Shown one piece after another: positions 14,416 through 22,234 of a stretch of 33,275 bases of DNA. The stretch comes from Lachnospiraceae bacterium (GTDB taxonomy: Bacteria > Bacillota > Clostridia > Lachnospirales > Lachnospiraceae). The notes beneath the pieces are model-generated. The model saw only the letters and a list, made by a program, of their open reading frames with translations. It searched no databases and had not been told where the DNA came from. The position numbers and the translations under genes are program-made. The number at the start of each line of letters is the position of its first letter. The first letter of the stretch is position 1. Location: positions 1-33,275 of the forward strand of contig JAAWJI010000042.1 of assembly GCA_022796795.1 (NCBI GenBank). The letters are read 5' to 3'.

Positions 14416-16581
14416 ATGATACAGAAAGAGAAATTAAATCGGTTTTATGTTTCTCAGTATCAGGAAAGCGCGAAGAAAAAGAAGAAAAATCCGGAGGGGA
14501 AGGAAACATATCGGAAACGGATTCCCCTCCTTCTGGAGGAACTGAAAGTGAGTCGTACCGGGAAGCTTACCCAGGCACGGCTGGAGGATTTTCACAGGCG
14601 GGTTCGGAATATCGCCTATTTTGCTTACCGCCAGGAGGACCGGATGTCGATTATGCAGCTGCGGGACCAGGTGATCCCGCAGCTTGCGCGTCTGGATCTC
14701 ATGTTTCTTCGGGAGGACGAGAGAGAGCTTCTTACAGCAAAATTCCTGGATTATCTGAGAACAAAAATGCCCCTGGAGATCTGTACACGGACCCTGAAGA
14801 GTCTGTGCAGACAGTACTCCGAGGTGGGAATCAAGGGAGAAATCATGGATCTGGTACCGGCAAGGCCGGAGCTGGAATTTCAGATGGCGCTTCAGATGGA
14901 GCGCCGCTTTGTGCTGCATATCGGTCCTACCAACTGCGGCAAAACCTTTCACGCCCTGGAACGCCTTCGGGAGGCAAAAAACGGGGTGTATTTAGGCCCG
15001 CTGCGCCTGCTGGCCCTGGAGGTCTATGAGCGCATGAAGGAGCAGGGAATCGCCTGCACCATGGTTACGGGAGAGGAATGTATTCTGGAGGAGGACAGCA
15101 CAGTGGTTTCCTCCACCATCGAGATGCTGGAGCTGGACAGAAGTTATGATGTGGCTGTGATTGACGAGGCCCAGATGATTGCAGATGAGGACCGGGGGCA
15201 CTCCTGGACCCGGGCGATCCTGGGCGTGCAGGCCCAGGAAATTCATATTTGCATGAGCCCGGCGGCTGAACCGGTGATTCTTCATCTTCTGGAGCTGTGT
15301 CAGGATTCCTATGAAATCCGGCGCTATGAGAGGAAGACTCGCCTGGTGTGCCAGCAGGAGCCCTTTTGTTTTCCCGAGGATGTGCAGGAGGGAGACGCCC
15401 TGATTGTGTTTACCAAGCGGGCTGTGCTGGATCTGGCAGGCCGTCTGGAGCGGGAGGGAATCCGGGCCAGCGTGGTTTACGGCAACCTGCCCCCGGAGAT
15501 CCGGAGACGTCAGATTCACCTTTTCACCGGGAAAGAGACTAAGGTGGTGGTGTCCACAGATGCCATTGGCATGGGACTTAATCTGCCTGTAAAACGCATT
15601 GTGTTTATCCAGACAGACAAGTTTGACGGGAAGTGCCGCCGGCCGTTGACCATTCCGGAGATCCGTCAGATCTCTGGCCGGGCCGGTCGCTACGGCATGT
15701 ACGATACGGGATATGTGAATGCTATGGGAGAGGAGGGGCTTGCCTTTATCCAGTCCCTGTTTTATGAGGAGGAGGAACCCATCTCCCGGGTGCGATTAGG
15801 ATTTCCCCATGTGCTTCTGGATCTGGACGAGCCTTTGGATGTGTTGCTGAAGATCTGGAAATCCGTGGAGCCCTCCAGTCCCTTTGAGAAGATCAGCATT
15901 GAGGAGGTGCTGTTCTTGTACGAGCGGGCCTATCGGAATCGAAAGGATATTGATGGCTTTGAGGATAAGCACACCCTGTACCGCATGCTCACCTGTTCCA
16001 TTGACATTAAAAACAAGGATATCGTGGATCTCTGGCTGTATTATTGTCAGACCTACACAGCGGACGTGTGCCTCATGTTTCCCTCTCTGGGCATGTGCAG
16101 CGATCACGGGCTTATGAAATATGAGACCTATTATAAGATGCTGGATCTGTACCATCAGTTCTCCACCAGACTGGGAAAGGATCTGGATGGGGAGCGGTTG
16201 AAACGGGAGCGGGAGCGGACGGAGGATACCATTATGCGTCTCCTGACCCGGGATAAGAAGGACTATATTCAGACCTGCAAGTACTGCGGCCGGGCGCTGC
16301 CCCTGGGATATGCTTTCCGGGTGTGCGACGCCTGCTTTGGCAGAGGAGATGAGGGGGAAGCGGGCCGTAAAGAGCGAGAGGAAAGAGACGGACAGAGAAG
16401 GCAAAGAGGACCAAGAGCGCAAACAAGACAGGGGCAGCAGGAGGCAGGGGAACAAAAGAGCAGGGAACCAGGAAAGAGCTCCAGAAGGCGGAGACGAAGA
16501 AGATCCCGGGGAAGCACCAGGGCGAATCAGGAAGCTCACACCTCTGTGACGGAGAGCGCTTCCGAAAATCCATCCGTATAG
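14416..16581 (+). CDS. SUV3-like (Ski2-type) RNA helicase with C-terminal zinc motif and Arg-rich tail
   Basis: The 721-residue protein has a Lys-rich start, then a helicase core with Walker A IGPTNCGKTFHA near residue 170, the block GVYLGPLRLLALEVYE, motif II V-I-D-E-A-Q-M-I near 250, a second RecA domain with VVSTDAIGMGLNLPVKRIVF and motif VI QISGRAGRYG. These strings match SUV3, the mitochondrial and bacterial RNA helicase that works with 3'-5' exonucleases. After a helical region comes a four-cysteine zinc motif (TCKYCGRALPLGYAFRVCDAC, near 620-640) and an 80-residue Glu/Gln/Arg tail with an SSRRRRRRRSRGS run, probably for RNA binding. It probably unwinds structured or mitoribosome-like RNA in decay or ribosome maturation. 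Its last 46 bases overlap the end of the opposite-strand ApbE gene. Confidence 0.85.
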   Translation: MIQKEKLNRFYVSQYQESAKKKKKNPEGKETYRKRIPLLLEELKVSRTGKLTQARLEDFHRRVRNIAYFAYRQEDRMSIMQLRDQVIPQLARLDLMFLREDERELLTAKFLDYLRTKMPLEICTRTLKSLCRQYSEVGIKGEIMDLVPARPELEFQMALQMERRFVLHIGPTNCGKTFHALERLREAKNGVYLGPLRLLALEVYERMKEQGIACTMVTGEECILEEDSTVVSSTIEMLELDRSYDVAVIDEAQMIADEDRGHSWTRAILGVQAQEIHICMSPAAEPVILHLLELCQDSYEIRRYERKTRLVCQQEPFCFPEDVQEGDALIVFTKRAVLDLAGRLEREGIRASVVYGNLPPEIRRRQIHLFTGKETKVVVSTDAIGMGLNLPVKRIVFIQTDKFDGKCRRPLTIPEIRQISGRAGRYGMYDTGYVNAMGEEGLAFIQSLFYEEEEPISRVRLGFPHVLLDLDEPLDVLLKIWKSVEPSSPFEKISIEEVLFLYERAYRNRKDIDGFEDKHTLYRMLTCSIDIKNKDIVDLWLYYCQTYTADVCLMFPSLGMCSDHGLMKYETYYKMLDLYHQFSTRLGKDLDGERLKRERERTEDTIMRLLTRDKKDYIQTCKYCGRALPLGYAFRVCDACFGRGDEGEAGRKEREERDGQRRQRGPRAQTRQGQQEAGEQKSREPGKSSRRRRRRRSRGSTRANQEAHTSVTESASENPSV

Positions 16582-17744
16582 TAGATTTCATCGTTGTCGG
16601 TGATAAAGATTCCGTGTACCTGATCCAGGCTGTTTAAGAGCTCCAGACCCTTTTCCAGACCCAGGGCAAAGCAGCTGGTGCTCAGTCCGTCCCCATCCAC
16701 GGAGTCCGGACAAATAATGGTGACGGATACCAGATGATTCTCATAGGGATACCCGGTGTGAGGATCCAGAAGATGATGGTAAAATTGGCCGTCCAAGGTA
16801 AAGCAGCGCTCATAGATGCCGGAGGAGACCACGGACAGGTCCCGGATATTCACATAGGCAATGAGCTGGCTGCGGTCTGCAAAGGGCTTCTGGATTCCCA
16901 CCTTAAAGGGACTGCCGTCGGGCTTTTCCCCTACGCACAGAATATTGCCGCCCAGATCGATGATAGCGCTCTTCACCCCCTGGGATAAAAGATATTCTTT
17001 CATGCGGTCTGCGATATAGCCCTTGGCGATAGCTCCCAGATCCAGGGCCATGCCGGGCTCTTGAAAGGTAATAAAGGAAGCCTGCTCCGAAGCGTCGTGA
17101 GATGCTTCGGAGGGGCTTTTTTCTGTGGAAAGCTGCTGCATGGACAGGGAAATTTTGCGGTAGTCCACTAGGGGTCGGGCCGTTTCCAGGGCAAACGCCT
17201 CCGGAATCACAGGCTCCGGGGCGGTAAAGTCCCAGAGAGAGGACAAAGGAGCGATAGTCAGGTCAAAGGCTCCTTGGGATAGCTGGCTGTAGGAAAGGCC
17301 TGCGGCTGTGAGAGCCGCCAGCTCCCCGGATAAGGGAAGGGGCTTTCCGGCATTTTCCGGCAGGGCTGCCTGGGCGTTTAGAAGGGACAGCTCCGAATCC
17401 TCCAGGGTGCGGCTGAAAATGGCTTCATAGCGTTTACATAACTCCATGCAGCCATCCAGCAGAGCTTGGTCCTGGGAGTCATAGATCGTGACCGTAACCA
17501 CGGTGTTTAGCTGAAAGGAGGTCCTGGTAATGGGTTGAGGCTCTTTGTGACATCCGGCGAGAACAAAGGAGGCAACTATGGCCAGGAACAAGAGGAAGCT
17601 TACGCCCCGTAGAGAACTCCTGCGGGAATTGGTATGGACATCGAGACAAGATCCGCCGGCTGCTTTCCCTGTATGAAGTTTTGGTGTGTGTTCTGGAAAA
17701 TTGTGAAACAAGGGTTTCTCCTCTTTTTCATATTTCAAATCCAT
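16536..17744 (-). CDS. apbE: FAD:protein FMN transferase (ApbE), lipoprotein
   Basis: The 402-residue protein has a membrane-anchoring signal from about residue 47 with lipobox F-V-L-A-G-C. The ApbE fold follows, with F-Q-L-N-T-V-V-T-V near the start, the flavin-binding D-L-G-A-I-A-K-G-Y block near 230, D-L-G-G-N near 255 and H-H-L-L-D-P-H-T-G-Y-P near 320. ApbE moves FMN from FAD onto Thr residues of electron-transport subunits such as Rnf or Nqr outside the membrane. The N-terminus carries about 45 extra residues before the signal. No ATG lies nearer, so a non-ATG start closer to the signal cannot be excluded. The ATG used overlaps the dehydrogenase stop by 10 bases, so the two form an operon. 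Confidence 0.88.
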   Translation of the reverse strand: MDLKYEKEEKPLFHNFPEHTPKLHTGKAAGGSCLDVHTNSRRSSLRGVSFLLFLAIVASFVLAGCHKEPQPITRTSFQLNTVVTVTIYDSQDQALLDGCMELCKRYEAIFSRTLEDSELSLLNAQAALPENAGKPLPLSGELAALTAAGLSYSQLSQGAFDLTIAPLSSLWDFTAPEPVIPEAFALETARPLVDYRKISLSMQQLSTEKSPSEASHDASEQASFITFQEPGMALDLGAIAKGYIADRMKEYLLSQGVKSAIIDLGGNILCVGEKPDGSPFKVGIQKPFADRSQLIAYVNIRDLSVVSSGIYERCFTLDGQFYHHLLDPHTGYPYENHLVSVTIICPDSVDGDGLSTSCFALGLEKGLELLNSLDQVHGIFITDNDEIYYTDGFSEALSVTEV

Positions 17745-18469
17745 CCGCCGTCCAGACGGAGGATCTGGCCGGTCAGATAGACCGGAGTCTGGGTCAGATG
17801 CCAGATCAGGTCGGCAACCTCCCAGGGCAGTCCGAAGCGTCCGGCTGGAATCTCCTCCTCCAGGGCAGTTCGTTCCTGGACAGAGAGGCCTCCATTCATA
17901 TCTGTATCAATGGCGCCGCAGGCAATGGCGTTCACCGGGATGCCGCTGGGAGCCAGCTCCTTGGCCAGGGCCTGGGTGAGGGCGTTGACACCGCCTTTGG
18001 CGGCGGAATAGGCGGCTTCGCAGGAAGCCCCCACACAGCCCCACACCGAGGAAATATTAATGATCCGCCCGGATTTTTCCCTCAGCATGGAAGGAAGCGC
18101 CTGATGGCAGCAATTAAAAACCGAGGTGAGATTGGTTTGAAGTATGGTCTGCCAATCTCCGGGGGACAGGTCCGAAAACAGACCGATCCGGGAGATTCCG
18201 GCATTGTTGACCAGCACGTCCACATGGCCGAAGGTTTGGAGAATGTCTTCCATACAGGAAGCAACCTGGGCGTAATCCCCCATATCAGCTGTGAAGGTGC
18301 GGCAGGTAATGTGAAACTGATCCTCTAGTTCCTGCTTCAGGGCCTGAAGCAGGTCTGTGGAATGAAGGCAGGTGAGAGCCATATTCCAGCCCTGCGCCGC
18401 AAATTTCCGGGCTGTGGAAGCGCCGATTCCCCGGGAGGCGCCGGTGATCCAGATACAGTTTGAATGCAT
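17735..18469 (-). CDS. SDR-family oxidoreductase, FabG-like
   Basis: The 244-residue classical short-chain dehydrogenase has the cofactor motif TGASRGIG near residues 9-16, N-N-A-G, the catalytic Ser in NISSVWG, the Y-x-x-x-K pair in A-Y-S-A-A-K, and V-N-A-I-A-C-G-A-I-D-T-D-M. It resembles 3-oxoacyl-ACP reductase, but many SDRs act on other substrates and no fatty-acid genes are near. The ATG at 18469 is preferred to an in-frame GTG at 18493 because the sequence AGGAAGAGG lies at the right distance. It is the first gene of the operon with apbE and is read from the promoter at 18645-18673. Confidence 0.87.
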   Translation of the reverse strand: MHSNCIWITGASRGIGASTARKFAAQGWNMALTCLHSTDLLQALKQELEDQFHITCRTFTADMGDYAQVASCMEDILQTFGHVDVLVNNAGISRIGLFSDLSPGDWQTILQTNLTSVFNCCHQALPSMLREKSGRIINISSVWGCVGASCEAAYSAAKGGVNALTQALAKELAPSGIPVNAIACGAIDTDMNGGLSVQERTALEEEIPAGRFGLPWEVADLIWHLTQTPVYLTGQILRLDGGWI

Positions 18470-18866
18470 TGTGAATCCTCTTCCTTTCTCCACATTTCCA
18501 TGGCCTTGATTCCCATGGGCAGCGGGCCGGGAATCTGCCAGCTTTCATTGGGCCGCTGCTGCCAGGAAACATTTTTCATAATCAGACGAGAGAAGCTGTG
18601 CAGAAAGTCTGTAGGCTTACAGCCTGTCCCGGCATATCAGGGGAATTATCTCACGATCCCTGAAAAATGTCAAGAAAGGCAGATCATGGCTGTGTGAGCA
18701 ATTTTCGGCGATTTCCGGCAATTCCCGGCCGGCAGAGCCTCCCTTCTCTGTAAATGGGGTCCGTTATGCGAAGAACTTTGGTGCGCGTACAGGAACGAAC
18801 AATTCTTACAGAGGATGAGAGGGCTGCCGTGAAGGAATCAGCGAAAGATGGCCCCGTTCTATGGGA
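18470..18866 (-). other. Gene-free spacer with a long leader for the dehydrogenase operon
   Basis: About 400 bases separate the amidase stop from the dehydrogenase start. Reading frames here are short and lack ribosome sites. The spacer holds the promoter at 18645-18673 and a leader of about 170 bases. I see no riboswitch I can name and no clear terminator for the amidase gene. Confidence 0.5.
18645..18673 (-). promoter_or_regulatory. Promoter for the dehydrogenase-apbE operon
   Basis: On the minus strand a perfect -35 TTGACA (18673-18668), a 17-base spacer and GATAAT (18650-18645). Confidence 0.7.
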
Positions 18867-19787
18867 TCAGGTGGTAATATAAGTGCTGTAGCCCAGGTCC
18901 CGCACCTGTCGTTCCATATTGATGGCATTGGTAAGCTTAAGGAAAGCTCCCACCTGCACCTTGTAGAGACCGTCTGTGTAGAGAAGATAGGCGGGAAGGC
19001 CGTCGGCCAGAAGCTGCTGCAGCTGTTGTTCGGCGTTTTCCCGGCTGGAAAATGCGCCGGTCTGCACCCGATAGTAGACTTTGCAGCCGCATCCAGGCTC
19101 CTCGTCAGGTTCTTCGTCGGGAAGCACCGGCATGGGTCTTACCGTGTCCGGCCCCGTCCACATGCCGGGGGGAGGAGGCGTAGGCCTGGTGTAGGGAGGA
19201 ATGTCCTCGGTATCCATATCCTGCATATTGGTGCTGCTCATAGGAGTGGAACCAGCAGGCTCCAGGGTCTCCATGATTCCGTCCGCAATGGCCTGGGCAA
19301 TGGCCTGAAACCGGGAATCCAGCAGGGCATTGTCCTTTTCACTGTCGATAAATCCTACCTCCAGCAGGAGAGAAGGCATTTCCGTGCTGTTGAGCACAAC
19401 CAGGTTGGGGCGGATGCTGATGCCCGCATTGCGAAAGCCTACGTTTGCCAGATTTTCATTGATCTGGTCCGCCATCTGTCTTTTCATGCCGGAATCATCG
19501 TAAAGCAGGGTCTGTACGCCGGAATACTGTCCCGGATATTCCGCTGCATTCCGGTGGATAGAGATAAACAGGTCCGCCTGCTCCTCATTGGCTATGGCGG
19601 CCTTCTGCCCTACAGACTGGGTGGTGTCCGTAGTCCGGGTGAACACCACATCATACCCGTTTTCTTCCAGGATACGGCCTACGGCTGTGGCAAGCTTGAG
19701 GGTGTCGTCGCTTTCCCGACGTCCCTGGTAGACGGCTCCGGGGTTAGAGCCGCCGTGGCCTGCATCCAAAACAATTTTATACGCCAT
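18867..19787 (-). CDS. N-acetylmuramoyl-L-alanine amidase (Amidase_3) with SPOR domain
   Basis: The 306-residue protein starts MAYKIVLDAGHGGSNPGAVY, with the first zinc His in DAGHGG. The second His lies in F-I-S-I-H-R-N-A and the catalytic Glu in S-L-L-L-E-V-G-F-I, the standard zinc amidase set. It cuts between MurNAc and the stem peptide. A Pro-rich linker (P-T-P-P-P-P-G near 205) leads to a C-terminal SPOR-like repeat (about 235-306) with Y-Y-R-V-Q-T-G-A-F and Y-K-V-Q-V-G-A-F, which binds peptidoglycan lacking stem peptides. No signal peptide is visible; the domain begins at residue 3. Similar sporulation or phage-type amidases can act without a Sec signal. The ribosome site GGGAG lies 8 bases upstream. 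Confidence 0.9.
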   Translation of the reverse strand: MAYKIVLDAGHGGSNPGAVYQGRRESDDTLKLATAVGRILEENGYDVVFTRTTDTTQSVGQKAAIANEEQADLFISIHRNAAEYPGQYSGVQTLLYDDSGMKRQMADQINENLANVGFRNAGISIRPNLVVLNSTEMPSLLLEVGFIDSEKDNALLDSRFQAIAQAIADGIMETLEPAGSTPMSSTNMQDMDTEDIPPYTRPTPPPPGMWTGPDTVRPMPVLPDEEPDEEPGCGCKVYYRVQTGAFSSRENAEQQLQQLLADGLPAYLLYTDGLYKVQVGAFLKLTNAINMERQVRDLGYSTYITT

Positions 19788-19946
19788 GTAAAATCTCCCT
19801 TGGTGATTTATTCCCTACCATAGTATGCAGGAGCATGATTTTTGCCACGTGTCTTGCAAAGCCTGTCGGGATGTGATACCTTAGATAGGAGAAAGAATAC
19901 GGGGCCTCTCCTATGGGGTACGCCGTATAAGAGGAGAACATGGAAC

Positions 19947-20762
19947 ATGGAAAAATTGATCATTCTGGGAACAGGAAACGCTAATGCTACCAAATGCTAT
20001 AATACCTGCTTTGCCATTGAGACCGGATGTTCGAGGGGCGAGGAGTATTTTCTGGTTGACGCGGGAGGCGGCAACGGGATTCTGGTGCAGCTGGAGCGGG
20101 CAGGGATCCCGCTGGAGCGGATTCACTATATTTTTTTAAGCCATGAACACACGGATCACCTGCTGGGCATGGTGTGGATGGTCCGCATGATTGCGGCGCG
20201 GATCCGGCAGGGGGCTTATGAGGGAAATCTGCATCTGTATTGCCACAGTGATCTGGTGGAGCCCTTTTTAACCATTGTGCGCCTGACGGTGCAGGGAAAG
20301 TTTGTCAAGCTTATTGGAGAGCGGATTCTGATTCATCCTTTGGAGGACGGACAGGAAGAGCAGATTTTAGACTATAGGGTGCGGTTTTTTGATATTTTGT
20401 CTACCAAGGCCAAGCAATACGGGTTTACCATGGAGCTAAAAAGCGGACGCCGCTTTACCTTTGTGGGCGACGAGCCCTACCGGGAGCATGAGAGAGCCTA
20501 TGCGGCAGGGGCGGACTGGCTTCTCCACGAGGCATTCTGCCTGTATGCGGAGCGAGAGCGCTTTAAACCCTATGAAAAACACCATACCACTGTGCGGGAT
20601 GCCTGTCAGCTGGCGGAAGAGCTGGGGGCAAAGAATCTGATCCTTTATCACACGGAGGATCAAAGCTTAGACAGGCGCAAAGAGCTGTACACAGCGGAGG
20701 GAAAACCATGGTTTTCCGGAAACCTGTATGTGCCGGAGGATCTGGAGACCTTCCAGCTGTAG
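19947..20762 (+). CDS. MBL-fold metallo-hydrolase, RNase Z-like
   Basis: The 271-residue protein has the metallo-beta-lactamase motif LSHEHTDHLLGM near residue 66. A later V-G-D-E-P-Y and a histidine in LLHEAFC near 195, plus a last His in N-L-I-L-Y-H-T, supply the further metal ligands of the RNase Z/AtsA-like branch. The start GTGNANATKCYNTCFAIE also fits that branch. RNase Z itself trims tRNA 3' ends, but this protein lacks an obvious exosite arm, so I name only the fold. The ATG at 19947 has AGAGGAG upstream; an upstream frame opening at 19842 lacks a ribosome site. It is divergent from the amidase gene. Confidence 0.85.
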   Translation: MEKLIILGTGNANATKCYNTCFAIETGCSRGEEYFLVDAGGGNGILVQLERAGIPLERIHYIFLSHEHTDHLLGMVWMVRMIAARIRQGAYEGNLHLYCHSDLVEPFLTIVRLTVQGKFVKLIGERILIHPLEDGQEEQILDYRVRFFDILSTKAKQYGFTMELKSGRRFTFVGDEPYREHERAYAAGADWLLHEAFCLYAERERFKPYEKHHTTVRDACQLAEELGAKNLILYHTEDQSLDRRKELYTAEGKPWFSGNLYVPEDLETFQL

Positions 20763-20888
20763 GAAACCGATCTTAAGACGGAAAAAGAGGACTGGGAGAC
20801 TTTCGGATTGTAGAAGATGGGGTCTGGAGACGGGGAAGGGAACCTGAAAGCCTCTGAATATAAGATAGAAGACAAGGGAGGATGAATT

Positions 20889-22067
20889 ATGCAGCAATTT
20901 CAATACTATACGCCCACCAAGGTAGTTTTCGGGAAGGATACCGAGAACCAGGTGGGGAAGCTTGTAAAGGAGCAGAAAGCCGCCAAGGTGCTGATCCATT
21001 ATGGCGGAGGCAGCGTCAAACGCTCCGGGCTTTTGGACCGGGTGGAGGCGTCCTTGCAGGCAGAGGGGATTCCCTATGTGACTCTGGGAGGCGCCGTGCC
21101 TAATCCTAGGCTGTCCAAGGTTTATGAAGGTATCGCTCTTGGAAAGCAGGAGGGCGTGGACTTTATTCTGGCCGTGGGAGGCGGAAGCGCCATTGATTCG
21201 GCCAAGGGAATCGCATATGGAATCTGCTATGAAGGGGATGTGTGGGACTTTTATCTGAAAAAATGCCTTCCCCAGAAGAGCCTGCCCCTGGGCGTGGTGC
21301 TGACACTTGCGGCCACAGGCAGTGAGATGAGCGATTCTTCTGTGATTACCAAGGAGGAGGGATGGCTGAAGAGAAGCGCAAAAAGCGATCTGGGACGCCC
21401 CCGGTTTGCAATTATGAATCCGGAGCTCACCTACACCCTGCCGGAATATCAGACCATGAGCGGCTGTGTGGATATTATGATGCATACCATGGAGCGCTAT
21501 TTTTCCCATGAGAGGGACACAGAGCTGGTGGATGCCATGGCCGAGGGACTTTTGCGCACCATGATGCACAACGCGGCCATTCTCCTGGAGGATCCCAGAA
21601 ACTATGAAGCACGGTCTGAGGTTATGTGGGCGGGAAGCTTGTCCCACAACGGGCTTACAGGCTGCGGGCGCAAAGGAGACTGGGCCTGCCATCAGCTGGA
21701 GCATGAGCTGGGCGGTATGTTTGACGTGGCTCACGGAGCCGGCCTGTCCGCTGTGTGGGGCAGCTGGGCGCGCTATGTGTATGAGACGGATGTGGAGCGC
21801 TTTGCCCAGTTTGCGGTAAGGGTTATGGGCGTAGAGGAGAATCCCCAGGATCTGAAGGCTACGGCCCTTGGGGGGATTCAGGCTCTGGAAGAGTTTTTCC
21901 GATCCATCCATATGCCGGTAAGCATTTCAGAGCTGGGGGTGGAACTTACCGAGGAGCAGATCCGGGAGCTGGCCTATAAATGCAGCTTTATGGATACGCG
22001 GACCATCGGAGGCTTTCAGGCCCTGAATCGGCAAGATATGGAGAACATTTATCGCAAGGCCCGATAG
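20889..22067 (+). CDS. Iron-containing alcohol dehydrogenase, butanol-dehydrogenase/YqhD type
   Basis: The 392-residue protein has the NAD(P) motif A-V-G-G-G-S-A-I-D near residue 98 and the iron-site segment C-H-Q-L-E-H-E-L-G-G-M-F-D-V-A-H-G-A-G, which supplies metal-binding histidines, with another Asp/His pair in D-I-M-M-H-T. Its opening FQYYTPTKVVFGKDTENQVG is typical of the BDH/YqhD branch, which reduces aldehydes to alcohols, as in butanol or ethanol formation or aldehyde detoxification. AGGGAGG precedes the ATG. The 126-base spacer before it is purine-rich and holds nothing I can name. Confidence 0.92.
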   Translation: MQQFQYYTPTKVVFGKDTENQVGKLVKEQKAAKVLIHYGGGSVKRSGLLDRVEASLQAEGIPYVTLGGAVPNPRLSKVYEGIALGKQEGVDFILAVGGGSAIDSAKGIAYGICYEGDVWDFYLKKCLPQKSLPLGVVLTLAATGSEMSDSSVITKEEGWLKRSAKSDLGRPRFAIMNPELTYTLPEYQTMSGCVDIMMHTMERYFSHERDTELVDAMAEGLLRTMMHNAAILLEDPRNYEARSEVMWAGSLSHNGLTGCGRKGDWACHQLEHELGGMFDVAHGAGLSAVWGSWARYVYETDVERFAQFAVRVMGVEENPQDLKATALGGIQALEEFFRSIHMPVSISELGVELTEEQIRELAYKCSFMDTRTIGGFQALNRQDMENIYRKAR

Positions 22068-22149
22068 GCTTTCTCCGGTCTTTGTCAATAAGTGTGACAG
22101 AGCTATTGGGACAGTTGTGACAAACAACAAGAAGGAACAAAAAAAGGAC

Positions 22150-22178
22150 TTGCATTTAAACCCCTTCTGTGATACTGT
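22150..22178 (+). promoter_or_regulatory. Promoter of the class III ribonucleotide reductase operon
   Basis: TTGCAT (22150-22155), a 17-base spacer and TACTGT (22173-22178) with an extended TG just before it. The -10 lies inside the first NrdR box, the layout expected for repression. Confidence 0.6.
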
Positions 22179-22187
22179 ATATGGTGT
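22172..22187 (+). promoter_or_regulatory. NrdR box 1
   Basis: The 16-mer ATACTGTATATGGTGT matches most positions of the NrdR consensus ACACWATATATWGTGT and overlaps the -10. Confidence 0.75.
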
Positions 22188-22202
22188 GGTGACGAGAGAG
22201 GA

Positions 22203-22218
22203 ACACAATATATAGTAT
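22203..22218 (+). promoter_or_regulatory. NrdR box 2
   Basis: The 16-mer ACACAATATATAGTAT matches nearly every position of the NrdR consensus. It starts 31 bases after box 1, about three helical turns, the usual spacing for paired NrdR boxes. NrdR represses reductase genes when dATP is plentiful. Confidence 0.85.
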
Positions 22219-22234
22219 CATGAAGGGGTATTTT

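Noticed and set aside
17681..18328. A 215-codon plus-strand frame opposite the dehydrogenase
   Set aside because: It is antisense to a complete SDR gene and has no domain or ribosome site.
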